DNA from: CAWGMT01 sp963823675
Lineage (GTDB): Bacteria > Planctomycetota > Planctomycetia > Isosphaerales > Isosphaeraceae
Length of the DNA stretch: 64,000 nt
Direction: 5' to 3'
Assembly (NCBI GenBank): GCA_963823675.1
Contig: CAWGMT010000008.1
Coordinates: forward strand, 806,001-870,000
This document shows, one piece after another, positions 48,718 to 59,700 of this stretch. The translations under genes and the position numbers were made by a program. The notes below the pieces were generated by a model, which saw nothing but the letters and a program-made list of their open reading frames with translations, did not search any database and was not told the origin of the DNA. The first letter of the stretch is position 1. Each line of letters opens with the position of its first letter.

Positions 48718-48942
48718 ATGAACACCGTCGTCGAAGCTCCTCTGGAAATGGTCGAGGCAGTGGCTGGGCTTCGGCTACCCCCAAGAGCTGACCACCGCTT
48801 GCAAGCCCTGATGGACCGCAATAACGAGGGCGCCTTGCGGTCTGACGAGAGAGAAGAATTGGAGGCTCTGGTCGAACTCAGCGAAACCATCGCACTCGTG
48901 CGTGCCCAGGCGCTCCACGTGCTGGGGCGCAAACCGGCATGA
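48718..48942 (+). CDS. Small helical protein, partner of the HNH nuclease
   Basis: 74 residues from ATG 48718 with GGAG nine bases upstream. The core DHRLQALMDRNNEGALRSDEREELEALVE followed by RAQALHVLGRKPA is the pattern of a widespread short family encoded just ahead of HNH genes; a relative is at 8645-8935 in this window. It overlaps the HNH gene start by four bases (ATGA), so both are made together. It may be an antitoxin or cofactor for the nuclease, but no such role is proven by sequence. Confidence 0.75.
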   Translation: MNTVVEAPLEMVEAVAGLRLPPRADHRLQALMDRNNEGALRSDEREELEALVELSETIALVRAQALHVLGRKPA

Positions 48943-49346
48943 TCTCTTGGGCCGAGATGGCGCGGTCGGTCGAGGCTCGGGCCGAGGGCCGGTGCGAATA
49001 TTGCGGAATGCACCAGTCCCTTCAGGGCGCGACCTTTCACGTTGAACACATCATGCCGAGCTCACGTGGCGGAGCGTCGAATATGGACAATCTGGCCTGG
49101 TGTTGCCCCGGCTGTAACCTATGCAAGTCCGATCGGATCGAGGCTCCTGATCCCGAGACCGGCGGGCTCGTCCCGCTGTTCAACCCACGGCGGGACTCGT
49201 GGGCAGAACATTTTCGCTGGAACGGCTATGAGCTGGTTGGGCAGACGCCGGCGAGTCGAGCCACGGTGCTCATGCTCGACCTGAACCATTCTCGGAGGAT
49301 CCGCATCCGCCGAGCGGAAGAGCTCTTTGGATTGTTCCCCCCATGA
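48939..49346 (+). CDS. HNH endonuclease
   Basis: A 135-residue HNH nuclease. A zinc-binding CEYC (near residue 23) pairs with CPGC (near 57). The catalytic H-N-H series is FHVEHIMPSSRGGASNMDNLAWCC, with the first His pair in HVEHI. The C-terminal helix (HSRRIRIRRAEELFGLFPP) is typical. It is coupled to the small upstream gene by ATGA overlap. The pair has the form of a small mobile or defence module. Confidence 0.88.
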   Translation: MISWAEMARSVEARAEGRCEYCGMHQSLQGATFHVEHIMPSSRGGASNMDNLAWCCPGCNLCKSDRIEAPDPETGGLVPLFNPRRDSWAEHFRWNGYELVGQTPASRATVLMLDLNHSRRIRIRRAEELFGLFPP

Positions 49347-49647
49347 GCGATCGTTCTGTGCGTTGGGTCTGGTATGGCCGCCCTCGAATAAGCCCGGCAA
49401 CGACTTATGCCACGCACGGCATAAACGGCGTCATTGGACGGTGGGTGCAACCCGCTCGAGAGCTCGTCGTTGATCGCGGCGCACGCGGCGACACGACCAC
49501 TCACCACTCACCTCGTCGGTCTCGCCGCGCACGGCGAGACGGCAGGGGAACCCTCCCCAAAAGCTGCAATAGGCTGCAATGGGCTGCAATTATTCGACGG
49601 CTACGCCTTCGTTGAGTACTTCGAACCGAACGTGTTACAGTCGTGTG
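49347..49647. other. Intergenic region with a hairpin
   Basis: About 300 bp. GTCTCGCCG-CGCA-CGGCGAGAC (49519-49540) is a perfect 9-bp stem. Just after it GCTGCAATAG / GCTGCAATGG / GCTGCAATTA repeats three times (49564-49593). No gene seen. Confidence 0.5.
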
Positions 49648-50971
49648 ATGAACATCCCGACCCCGCTTTGCTCCAAGTCGGAATTCGAGCTGCCGCTTAG
49701 CCATCTGGCCTTCGAGCGCGCCAACAAGGTGATTCCCGGCGGTGTCAATAGTCCGGCCCGGGCGTTCGGGGCCGTGGGGGGTGAGCCGCCGTTTATTGCC
49801 CGTGCCCAAGGAGCCTATCTCCACGACATCGACGGCCATTCCTACATTGACTACGTCGGCTCGTGGGGCCCGATGATTCTGGGACACGCCCATCCGCAGG
49901 TCCGAGGGGCGATTGTCGAGGCTCTCGACCAGGGAACCAGCTTCGGCGCTCCCACGATCCGCGAGATCGAGATCGCCGAGGTCGTGAGAGAAGCGATTCC
50001 CTCGATCGAGAAGGTTCGATTCGTGTCGTCGGGCACCGAGGCCGCGATGTCGGCCGTGCGGCTGGCGCGTGGAGTTACCGGCCGGCCCAAGGTCATCAAG
50101 ATGACCGGGCATTACCACGGTCACGTCGACGCCTTGCTCGTTCAAGCCGGTTCGGCGGCCACGACGCTGGGGACGCCGAATCAGCCCGGGAGTGACGGCG
50201 GGGGCAGTCGAGGACACCATCCTCTGCCCGTTCAATGATGTGCAAGCCGTGGCACAGGCCCTGGCACAGTTCCCCGGCCAGGTCGCCGCGGTGTTGCTGG
50301 AGCCGATCGCCGGCAACATGGGCCTCGTTCCGCCCCTGCCGGGCTACCTGGCAGCTCTCCGCGAACTGACCGAAAAACACGGAAGCTTGCTGGTATTCGA
50401 CGAGGTGATGACTGGCTTTCGCGTGGCCTACGGCGGAGCTCAAGAGCTTTACGGCATCCGGCCCGATCTGACGGCGCTGGGCAAGATCATCGGCGGCGGC
50501 CTGCCAGCCGCCGCATACGGGGCCTCGGCCCGGATCATGGACCATGTCTCGCCGGCCGGGCCCATCTATCAGGCCGGAACGCTCTCGGGAAACCCCCTGG
50601 CGATGGCAGCCGGACTGAGTGTGTTGAAAATGCTCCGGGACCGATCAATCTACGATCGACTGGAGTCACTCTCGTCACGTCTCGCCGACGGATTGCATCG
50701 CGCCGCGACGGATGCGCGGGTTCCGCACAGCGTCCAGCGCGTGGGCAGCATGCTGACTTTGTTCTTCCACGACGGGCCGGTCAAGAATTACGACGACGCC
50801 CGCAAGAGCGACACGGGCCTCTTCGCTCGCTTTTTCTGGGAAATGCTCGCGCGGGGTGTTTACCTTCCGTGCAGCCAGTTTGAAGCCGCCTTCGTCTCGG
50901 CGGCTCATACCGAAGACGACATCGATCGGACGGTCGAGGCCGCACGGGAATCGCTGCGGTCGATCCATTGA
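49648..50971 (+). CDS. hemL: Glutamate-1-semialdehyde 2,1-aminomutase, one frameshift
   Basis: PLP enzyme that makes 5-aminolevulinate for tetrapyrroles. About 440 residues in total. Frame 1 has VIPGGVNSPARAFGAVGG, the family hallmark, DYVGSWGPMILGHAHP and RFVSSGTEAAMSAVRLARG. Frame 2 has LLVFDEVMTGFRVAYGGAQ, the PLP Lys in LTALGKIIGGGLPAAAYG and YQAGTLSGNPLAMAAG. The frame changes near 50190 in CCCGGGAG; removing one base there gives PGVTAGAVEDTILCPF without a gap. HemL is essential for haem in such bacteria, which argues for a sequencing indel. Confidence 0.92.
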
Positions 50972-51025
50972 TCAGATCAGCGGACCGGCCTGGGCAAATT
51001 CCGCCGGCAATTGGGGGGAAGGTGA

Positions 51026-52639
51026 TCAGTCATCGAGCCCGGTTGATGGGTCTGGCTCGATGGCGAGCCCCTGGAGTCGTCGTTTGAGCGATTCGACGGC
51101 CCGCCGCGGCCGGGTTGCGCGGATGACCGCGGCGCTCACGGCGACGCGCGTCGCGCCGGCCTCGAGAACACGGTCGAGGTTTGCTTCGTTGATACCGCCG
51201 ATTGCGAACCACGGCAACGTGGTGGATTCCGCGGCCAGACGGACGAGTGCGAGGCCGGCCAACTCCGGTTCGGCGAACAACTTGGTCGGGCTGGAGAAGA
51301 CCGGTCCGACACCGAGGTAGCTCGCTCCCGCCAGGATCGCGGCATCGAGCTGGGCGCGGTCGTGAGTCGAACACGCCGATGTGCGCAGCGCCGCCCAGGA
51401 TGCGCCTGGCATCGCGAACCGAAATGTCGTCCTGTCCCACATGGGCCCCGTCGGCACGCGCCAGGCGGGCCAGGTCGACCCGGTCGTTGACGATGAAGGG
51501 CACGCGCGCCCTGGCGGTCAGAATACGCACTTCGCGGGCTCGGGTGAGAAACTCGCGGTCGGTCATTCCCTTTTCGCGAATCTGGATGCAATCCGCTCCG
51601 CCCGCCAGGGCTTCGTCGACGATCCAGGTGAGATCTCCCAGAGTCGGCAAGCCGCCGACCAAGACCATGAGCGCGGCATTACCGAGGCCGCGATACGCGG
51701 AGACTGCGGTCATGGTCAGCTTCTCGATCGTATAGATGTCGTAGCGCAGCACCTCGAAACGGCCGGCCAACCAGATGTCAACCAGTTTGCTGTACTCCTC
51801 GAGCGACCGGAGTGCCTCGGCAATTCGCTTGAAGTTGGCCGCGAGTACGGCGCGGGGTTTTCGCGGAGCTGCTCGCTGCGCGTCATGATGTGGGTACCGA
51901 CGTCCTCGGTGGTGTCGCGCGAATCGAGCAAGAGATTGGCGTCGAGGCCGCGCTCCGCCTCGGCAAACCGGTGGCGAACCTCTTTGAGCCGCCGGGTCAA
52001 GCCGGGATCGTCGAGCACGAAGCGGACGTAGTCCTCGACGACGCGCAAGCCTTCGCGCACGCGATTGGCCGACGCATCGAGAATGCGCCCCAGGTCAACG
52101 CCCCCACCAGGCTCGGCCAGGTCCAGAGGCGGGATCTCCGCGGCGGGAGGCAGCGGGCCCGAGTCGCCGGTCGTCGTCTGGACCAGACGCTCGAACAAGG
52201 CCTGGTACTCCAAGCCGGCTTCGCGGAGTAGATCCGCAGCCTCGCCCGAAGAGGCGAGCAGTCCCGCCAGCAGGTGTTCCGTGCCCACCTCGCGCCTGCG
52301 ATTCAGCCCACGGGCTGACAGTGCTGCCTCGTTCAATACCGCTCGCAAGCGGATCGAGAGCGAGAGCGGCTCGAGTGGCGGTTCGCCTGATGACAGCTCG
52401 AATTCGAACGCGGAACCGGTTCCTTCCAGCGCTTCCCATGCCGGCGTGCTCAGGGCCGCCCAGAGCCGTGCCGTCTCTACGCCGAACTCAGCCAGCAGCT
52501 CGGAAGCCTGGCTATCCGACTCGAGGACCAGGGCGGCCAGCAAGTCCAAGGGCTCGACCAGAGCCCCATGGCGACGCCTCGCCAGCAAGTCGGCCCGCTC
52601 AAGAACGCGCTGGGCACTGGCCGTGAACGACTGGAACAT
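51026..52639 (-). CDS. thiE: Clp N-domain / ThiD2 / ThiE fusion, thiamine-phosphate synthase, two frameshifts
   Basis: About 538 residues. In one uninterrupted frame, residues 1-150 are two Clp N-terminal repeats (FTASAQRVLERADLLARRRH ... LLAALV; AALSARGLNRRREVGTEHLLAGLLAS) and residues 185-270 are a ThiD2 domain (RILDASANRVREGLRVVEDY, LKEVRHRFAEAERGL, LLLDSRDTTEDVGTHIM). After a shift near 51855 comes ThiE: DCIQIREKGMTDREFL, VPFIVNDRVDLARLA, GAHVGQDDISVRDARRILG; after a second shift near 51390, ASYLGVGPVFSSPTK and FAIGGINEANLDRVLEAGA. ThiE joins HMP-PP and the thiazole phosphate to make thiamine phosphate. A Clp N-domain on this protein is unusual. Confidence 0.82.
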
Positions 52640-52781
52640 AAGCTCTTCTCACCAACTTTGGTGCATACCGTCTCTTGAAATTCCGGATTGACGATCGCAA
52701 GATGAAACGAGAGACCCTCCAACTTCCTGACGATCCCGTGTCGCAGCGGTTGGTAGGGTCCTGGGAGTAACTCGAAACCTG

Positions 52782-53429
52782 ATGCTACGGATCCAATCCC
52801 ACCCCAACAGCCCCACTCACAAGGACACGCCTGTGCTGTACCGCTTGAATCTTTTGCCTGCCTTCGTTGCTTTAGCCGGTTTAATCGGTTTTACGTGCCT
52901 TGCGGTCGCCGCCGCTGCCGACTCCGGCAAGAAGCCGGGGTCTGTTCTTGATTTTCACGTCAAGGACATCGATGGCAAGCCGGTCGACCTCTCTGCCTTT
53001 CAGGGCAAGGTGCTCCTGGTCGTCAATACGGCCAGCCAGTGTGGCCTGACCCCTCAGTACAAGGACCTGGAGTCAGTTTACGAGAAATACAAGGGACAAG
53101 GGCTTGAGATCCTGGCCTTCCCCGCGAACGAATTCGGCAAACAGGAACCGGGAAGCAACGAAGAGATCAAGCAGTTTTGCTCGAGCAAGTACAAGGTCAG
53201 CTTTCCGCTGTTTTCCAAGATTGTCGTCAAAGGGAAGGGAATCCATCCCCTTTACGACTTCTTGACCGGTGAATCGACCAACCCCAAGTTTGCCGGTGAG
53301 ATTCCCTGGAATTTCACCAAGTTCCTGGTCAACCGTAAGGGTGAAGTGATCGCGCGGTTCGAGCCCAAGGTGAAGCCCTCGGCGGAAAGCGTCACGGGCG
53401 CGATCGAGAAGGCTCTGTCGGAAAAGTAG
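52782..53429 (+). CDS. Glutathione peroxidase-type thiol peroxidase, exported
   Basis: A 215-residue enzyme of the glutathione peroxidase fold that reduces peroxides. The peroxidatic Cys is in VVNTASQCGLTPQY; the Gln and Trp partners are in FPANEFGKQEPGSN and PWNFTKFLV. The N-terminus has a signal peptide (LPAFVALAGLIGFTCLAVAAAA), so the protein is periplasmic. A GTG at 52833 with AAGGA upstream is an alternative start and would give a more usual signal peptide. Its end overlaps the end of the convergent prenyltransferase-repeat gene by 38 bp. Confidence 0.9.
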   Translation: MLRIQSHPNSPTHKDTPVLYRLNLLPAFVALAGLIGFTCLAVAAAADSGKKPGSVLDFHVKDIDGKPVDLSAFQGKVLLVVNTASQCGLTPQYKDLESVYEKYKGQGLEILAFPANEFGKQEPGSNEEIKQFCSSKYKVSFPLFSKIVVKGKGIHPLYDFLTGESTNPKFAGEIPWNFTKFLVNRKGEVIARFEPKVKPSAESVTGAIEKALSEK

Positions 53430-55559
53430 TGAGCTTCGGGTCATCGTAGAGGCGTAAGTACCGATAGTAGACCTCGAGCGTAAGGGCTGCCAGGGCCGTA
53501 CAGTAAATGCGGCCCCCTTTGGCGCCATAGATGCTGCCGTCCGGCTCCCAGCTTCCCGTCTGGTGGCCTGATTTGCATTGGAGCTCTACGATCCGGTCGC
53601 GGATCTTGGCGTTCCAGCGATCCCAATCCTCACCGCCGTGCTGGTAAAGCGCCAGCGTGGCGTAATACCAGTAGTATACGTTCGTCGGCCCGCGGTCTGA
53701 TTCGTTCTGGAGCAAGAACCGGGCCGCCTCGGAGCTGGCCAGGCCGGGGCCGCCCACGCCGAGAAACTGACGGCAAACCCAGGCTTCGGCCGTCATTGTC
53801 GGTGTCACTGGGTCCGCGGGTTGATAGCGGGCCAGGCCCTTGGATTGCCCCGCGGCGACCTGATCCAGCCAGCGGAGAGTGCCCTGGCGGATCGAAGCTT
53901 CGTTGGGAGTCGGGATGCCGACCTCCCTGGCGGACTTGAGCCCCATCACGACCCAACCCAGGATGCTCGTGTCGCCGACCGGTGCGCCAGGCTCGTAGCG
54001 CCAGGCCAGGCCGTCGCGGGCCCGGGCGCGCACCAGAAAGTTCACGGCGCGTTCGGCGGGGTCTCGCAGACGGCCATCGCCGGTCAGCGCGTAAGCCTCG
54101 CACAAGCTGAGCGTCGCCATGGCGTGGCAGTACATGCCGACGACTCGGCTGCGACCCCGCAGATCGCCATCGGGGTGTTGCTGTTTCAGCAGGAAGTCAA
54201 TGCCCTTGCCGACCGTATCCGAGTAGCGCCCTTCGGTGTGGGTGTAGCCGGCCCCGAGATAAGTCAAGAGTGCCAGGGCCGAGAGCGCCGTGTCGGCTTC
54301 CCAGTATGCACACTCGCCAAAGCAGGTTTCGCCCGGGGGGCAGTGAACCGTGAAGTCGTCGTCTCCTTTTGCCGGGCTACCGTCGTCGTAGCGCGCGACG
54401 CCTCCGTCCCAGCGGCCGTCCGGGTCCTGGTGTCGAGCCAGCCAGTCCAGTGCGCGTTCGACGGCGAGCTCGCTGGCGGCGCTTGCTCCGCTCCGCTGGG
54501 CACGTGCGGATCGGTCCGGCTCGAGCCGTGGCTGATACAGTTTGGGAATATCCGGCAGGCCGCGGCCCTCCGCGCTCGCGCACGGGGGCGACACTCGCCG
54601 CGATCGACGGTCTGGGTGTCGCCCTGACGAGTGCGACGGGACTCCCGTCATCCTCCCCGGCACCAGCCGGCTCGGGCCTGCCGTCGGCCTGGCGGCCACC
54701 CGGTTCGCCGGACGTCTTCGCCGAGCCTGGCGCTCTGGGCTCGGATCTCGCCGGCCTGGTCGCATTGCGCCGCAACCGCGTGTCATCGTTTCGCATGCTC
54801 CGGTCGGGGCGGAGCCGACGGTCTGATTGAAGGACGATCCCGCGCAAGTAGTGATGGCTCGGACGTCCGCGGGGCCCCTTTCTCGGTCTCCCGCTCCGCG
54901 GCAGCGGCAGGCAAATCCTCCGCGGGATCAGCGGCGGCCAGGTTTGCCGGCGGAGGAGCCTGCGGCATCGGTGCACGATCAGTTTCTGTGACGGTCAAAT
55001 CGGCCCGCGGTTCCGGCGTCAACCCATCCGCGACCGGACGGACCGCTTGGGGGATCGTTGCCACGACCGCCACGGGCGCCTGGGGCAAATGCAGCGATCC
55101 GGACTTTGACGCGGCGGACGGCTCAATTTGGGGACGCTGGGGGCGGATCGCGGCGTTCGCCAGCAAAACGGGCGAGTCAACCAGGTCCCAGCGGGCTGCG
55201 GCCGATTTCTTGGTCTCGGTCTGGGACGGCCGGAGAGCTCGAATGGCATCGTCCCTGGCCGTCGCCGCCGATGCTTCAGTGGCCGGCGAAACCTTGATGT
55301 TGCGGATATGAGCCCGCTGCGCCGCGTCGCGGCGGTCCGGGCGGAGGGCCCACGGTAACGATGGGATCGTGCTGCCGTACAAGACGAGGCCAAAATGTGC
55401 GGCCAGGGATAGGACCAGGCATTTCCGCAGCGCTCGCCTCGAACCGTAGCACGACCAGACGACGAGCGCGAGACCGATCGTTCCCAGCCCCAGCACTGCC
55501 CACGTGCCCAGGTCGGCTCGCAGTAGATTCAAGAAGGTGTCGAGGTCCAGTCCAGTCAT
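53392..55559 (-). CDS. Membrane-anchored protein with squalene-cyclase/prenyltransferase-type repeats, two frameshifts
   Basis: About 720 residues over two frame changes (near 54785 and 54530). It starts at ATG 55559 with GGAG before it. Two membrane helices (LGTWAVLGLGTIGLALVVWSC and CLVLSLAAHFGLVLYG), then a Pro/Ala-rich linker with RDRPSIRPSA, then alpha-alpha toroid repeats: ALDWLARHQDPDGRWDGG, DTALSALALLTYLGAGYTH, GIDFLLKQQHPDGDLRG, LSLCEAYALTGDGRL and further down WVVMGLKSAREVGI, CKSGHQTGSWEPDG. Such repeat proteins are typical of planctomycetes. Function unknown; DxDD-type cyclase motif is not seen. ExbB-like and TPR genes precede it on the same strand. Confidence 0.78.
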
Positions 55560-55651
55560 TGCGCTCCATCATAGCCACGATCGGCAGGCTTGGCAGGTTT
55601 TGGTTCAGTCGCGCTCGCTCGAGGGTCGGCCCGAGCGCGCCCGGGTCTCGA

Positions 55652-56722
55652 TCAGAAACCCGCCTCCTGTTGATCGCGCCGCGTGCTCAAATCGGCTCCA
55701 TCATCGCGCCGGAGGTACGACTGATGCGGAGTTCGCACCGGCCGGCGAGCATTGTCGTTGTCAGAGGCAGGCGCGGCAGGCGACGCTCGCAAGGGTGATG
55801 CTCCAACCGGGAAGGCCGGCGGCGCGCTGGGGGCGGCCAGGGCGATGGCGTCGATCGTTTCGGCGCCGACGCGATCGAGCGCCCCCGTGAGCTTCTCGAT
55901 CCGGCTGAGCAGCCCGTCATAAGCGACCAGGGACAAGGTGGCCATGATGATTCCGGCGCAGAGCGGTGTCAACGCATTCGAAAGCGCCGGTCCCCAGGCG
56001 ATCGCTGGAGAACGGGACTGGGCCGATTCGGCCGCCGCGCCGGGAGCAACGGCTGCGGGTGGAATCGAATCCAGTACCCGTCCGATGGCGAACAGGGTTC
56101 CCAGCAGGCCGATCAAGGGCGCGAGCGCCGCGATCCGCCGCAGGCTCCCCACGTTACGGCGCAGGCGATCGGTTTCGACCCGATGAGCAAGGGATACAGC
56201 CCGCTCCAGGTCGGAGGCGGGGCGCCCCCAGCGACGAACCGCCGCCAGCGCGATCCTGGCCGCCGGGCTCGGGTTCAGCTCGCAATGGTCGAGAGCTCCA
56301 CCGCAATCGAGCTTACCTGCGTGCAGTCTGTCCAGAAAGCGCTCGGTAAAATCGATTGGCACGATGCGCCGCCGTCGGAGTTTGATCGACCGCTCGACGA
56401 GCACGCCCAATCCGAAGACGCCACAACCGACCAAACCTCCCCAGGTAACCCGATCCGACGGCTCGGTACGCACGTACCACCGCACGAGCCGCCTTCCCGC
56501 CCGCCGAACTTGGCCAGGGATCTCCGATTCAGCCCATGCCTCGCCGCCGGAATCCTCCGGGGCGCCCGTATCTGCTCGGCTTTGATCGCGCGAATCCACC
56601 AACGGATTCTGGTTCGATTCCGGCCCGTCAAACGCGAGGGCCGATCTGCCGGAATAACAAGCCAGGAGACAGCCCGCCGCCACGATTGCAGTCGATCGAG
56701 CCGATAGCTTCCGCCAGCGCAT
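55652..56722 (-). CDS. exbB: MotA/TolQ/ExbB-family proton channel protein
   Basis: A 356-residue protein from ATG 56722 (AAGG nine bases before). It has a signal-like helix (STAIVAAGCLLACYSGRSALA), then a membrane helix (WGGLVGCGVFGLGVLVERSI) and the typical pair near the end: RIAALAPLIGLLGTLFAIGRV and LTPLCAGIIMATLSLVAYDGL. These form the core of ExbB/TolQ, which uses the proton motive force with ExbD and TonB. No ExbD gene follows. The last 60 residues (SDNDNARRPVRTPHQSYLR) are unusual but fit ExbB tails of this lineage. It lies between the TPR gene and the prenyltransferase-repeat gene. Confidence 0.85.
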   Translation of the reverse strand: MRWRKLSARSTAIVAAGCLLACYSGRSALAFDGPESNQNPLVDSRDQSRADTGAPEDSGGEAWAESEIPGQVRRAGRRLVRWYVRTEPSDRVTWGGLVGCGVFGLGVLVERSIKLRRRRIVPIDFTERFLDRLHAGKLDCGGALDHCELNPSPAARIALAAVRRWGRPASDLERAVSLAHRVETDRLRRNVGSLRRIAALAPLIGLLGTLFAIGRVLDSIPPAAVAPGAAAESAQSRSPAIAWGPALSNALTPLCAGIIMATLSLVAYDGLLSRIEKLTGALDRVGAETIDAIALAAPSAPPAFPVGASPLRASPAAPASDNDNARRPVRTPHQSYLRRDDGADLSTRRDQQEAGF

Positions 56723-56741
56723 GGATGGCATCCTTCTCGTA

Positions 56742-59700
56742 CTAATATTTGGCTCTGGAACGTGACGCGGCGGCGGCCTTGGAATCTGCGTCCCGCAAGC
56801 GATTCCGCGCCTCGACCGCGCCGGGATCCCGAGGAAACCGGGACAAGAGCCGTTGATAAGTTTCGGCGGCGTCGGCCCACTGGTCGAGCCGTTCGTAAAC
56901 TTTTCCGGCTTCGAGCAGGGCGGCGGCTTGCCAGCGGGGGGCGTGGTAAAGAATGTCAACTTTGAGGAATTCACGAAGTGCTTCGTGAAATTGGTCTTCG
57001 TGAAAGTAGCTTTCACCACACATGAGCTGTGCCCGGGCAGCGAGGTCGTCGTCCTTGTCCTTCCGCGCCCCGATGACGGCCTGAAAGGCTGTGCGCCGCC
57101 TGGAGCTGCCCCAGGCCGAGCAAGGCTCGACCAGAAGCGTAATCCACTTCGGCCATTCCCGGATCACCCGCGGGTAAATCGTGCCGCAGCGCTTGCGTGC
57201 CTTCGAGCACGACCTTCCAGCGTTTGAGACCAATCCAGCATTCGATCTGTTTCAACCGCATCGACGCGACGAATCCCATGGGATCGGACTCGCCGGCCGG
57301 CTCTTTCAGAAGCGCCGAGAAGCCGTCAAGAGCCAGGGCGAAGTTTCCCTGCTTCAAGGCCGCGACCGGCGCAAGAAGGCCGCTTCGCGGCGGTATGGGT
57401 TTGCGGGGAATTCCGCCAGCAGGCGGTCGAACGTGGCCAGTGCGGGCTCCCAATCCGTCAACTCGAGCTGGGTTCGCCCCAACCGGTAAAGCACCGCGGG
57501 CAGTAGCCGCCGGAGCGATTCATCCTGGCCAGGCTCGGTCGGGCCCGATCGTTTCGATGCCTCGTTCCTGGCAAGGTCAGGCGCCAGCCCGCTTTTCGGA
57601 CGCGCCGGCCGTGCGACGACGAGGGGACTCAACAACTCCACAACCTTTTTGTAATCACGGGCTTCGTTGGCCGATTCAGCCAGGTTGAAGCGCGCGTCGG
57701 CGGCGTAGGGGCTTGCCGGATGGTTCTCTAGCAGCCGGGCGAAGACGCGGTCGGCCTCCTCAGGCTTCTGGGAGTCGAGCAGAGTCCATCCCCACTCCGC
57801 CAGCGCTGCATCCTCCGGCAATCCACCAGCCGCCAGCATCGCCCGGGCATTCGGGCCGGCAAAGAACTGCTTGAAATCGGCCGCTGCTTCTCGGTTGCGG
57901 CCAAGCTTGGCGAGCAAACGAGCACGTGCCAGGGTTGCTAACGAGGATTGTTCCGTATTCCCGAAGCGCTTGATGACTTGCGAGTAGGCATCAAGGGCGG
58001 CGTCCGACTCACGACCAGATTCGAGTGTGCGTGCCCGTTCCAGCGCGATCTTGGAAGCGACCGGGGCATTCGGCGCGAGCTCGAGCATCCGCGCAAACGC
58101 GGCGGCGGCATCGACCGGCTTGCCTAGCTCACTGAGTGCCTTGCCGAGGCCGCCAAGTGCCCGGATTTTCAGGGTGAGCTCGACCGCTTCGCTGCCCCCG
58201 GCGGCCGGCGTTCCCTTTGGGGGTTCCACGTCGACCACCAGGCGTAACTGATCGAGGGCTTGTTGGGGCTGATGGGCTCGAAGCGCCGCCTCGGCGAGCC
58301 TGACTCGAGTCGGCGGGAGCAATTTGCTCCGCGGGAACTGATCCGCCAGAATGGCCAGGGTTTTGCCGGCGTCTTCGAGGTGGTCTGCGCCGATGCGTGC
58401 GACGACCAGGTGAGCGAGTGCAAAATCGGCGACCTCGCCTTTCGGGTTGGCGGCGAGGTATTTTTCGAGCGGCACGATGGCGGCGGCGTAGCGTCCTCCC
58501 TCGACATGGGCCTGTCCCAGCATGAACTGGGCGTCGCTGGTAAAGGCGCTCGTAGCCTCCGTAGTCAGCTTGGAGAGAGTCGCCAAGGCATCGGCCGAAC
58601 GGCCCAGCGCGCGATAGGCGATGGCCAGTTCGTAGCGGACAGCCTGTGAAAGGCCGGGCGGCAGGCTCGCCGTTTTCTTCTGGACCTTGCCATCGGGAGG
58701 CCCAAGCAGCGGTTCCAGGATTGCGACCGCTTCGCCGGGCTTCCCTTGCAGGGAAGCGGCACGCGCCTCGATCAACCGCACTTCGGGCACGAGCGGGCTT
58801 TCTGGGTAGTGGGCCGTGAAGGTGGCGGCCAAGCGACGAACCGTCGCGGCATCTTCCTCTTCGAGTGCCAACTGGGCGGCCCGCTTGAGAGCGTCATCGG
58901 CCCAGGGATCTTTCGGGTCGGACTCGGCCAGTTTGAGAAAGCGGGCCTGGGCCTCCGCGCGACGGTTCTGTTTCTGGAGCGCCTCGGCCGATCGAAATAG
59001 TAGAGCCGGTGCTTCCGGTGACTTGGGAAACCGCTTGATGGCGTCGTCGATTGTCGCCAGGGCCGCGTCGGCGTGGCTGCGCTCCAGGTCGATCGTCGCC
59101 AGCTCGAGTGCAGCCCGCGCAGCGAACGGCTGCTCACGATCGGCCGCCAGCGGTCGAAGGAGAGTCTCGGCATCCTGGGCCCGGCCAAGCTTCAAGAGGC
59201 ATTTCGCGCGCACGAATCGAGCCTCGGACCGCAGGGTGCTTTTGGGTGCTGCCCGCTCCAAGCTGGCAAGCGCATCGGCCGCATCGGCAAACTCTCCGGC
59301 CGACTGGTGGATGAGCCCGATCTGGAGCCAGGCCTGGTCCACCCATTCTGGTTCACCCTGCGCAGCAAGCTTCTGGAAGAGCCGGAGTGCTTGGTCGCGC
59401 TCGCCCAGCTCCGCGAGGGCCCGACCCAGGCCGAAACGGGCGCGATCGGCCATTCGGCCCTTGGGATAGGCGGAAATGGACTTCTCGTAAGCGGCTCTGG
59501 CGCGCGCAGGATCGTTGAGCCCGGAATGAACGTCTCCCAGATAAGTCCAGGCCATTTCCAGGCCCGGATGGCCATTCGCCGCGGCTGTATACGTTTCTAA
59601 CTCACGACGCGCTCTTGCGAGATCACCCAGCAGATAGGACAATTCTCCACACCGATAGCGCGCGATCAACGCGCGGGGATCTTCCGGAGCATCCTTGAGA

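Noticed and set aside
55560..55760. ExbD start at the end of the ExbB frame (MRTPHQSYLRRDDGADL-like)
   Set aside because: The stretch continues the ExbB frame and no ExbD membrane helix follows in any frame.
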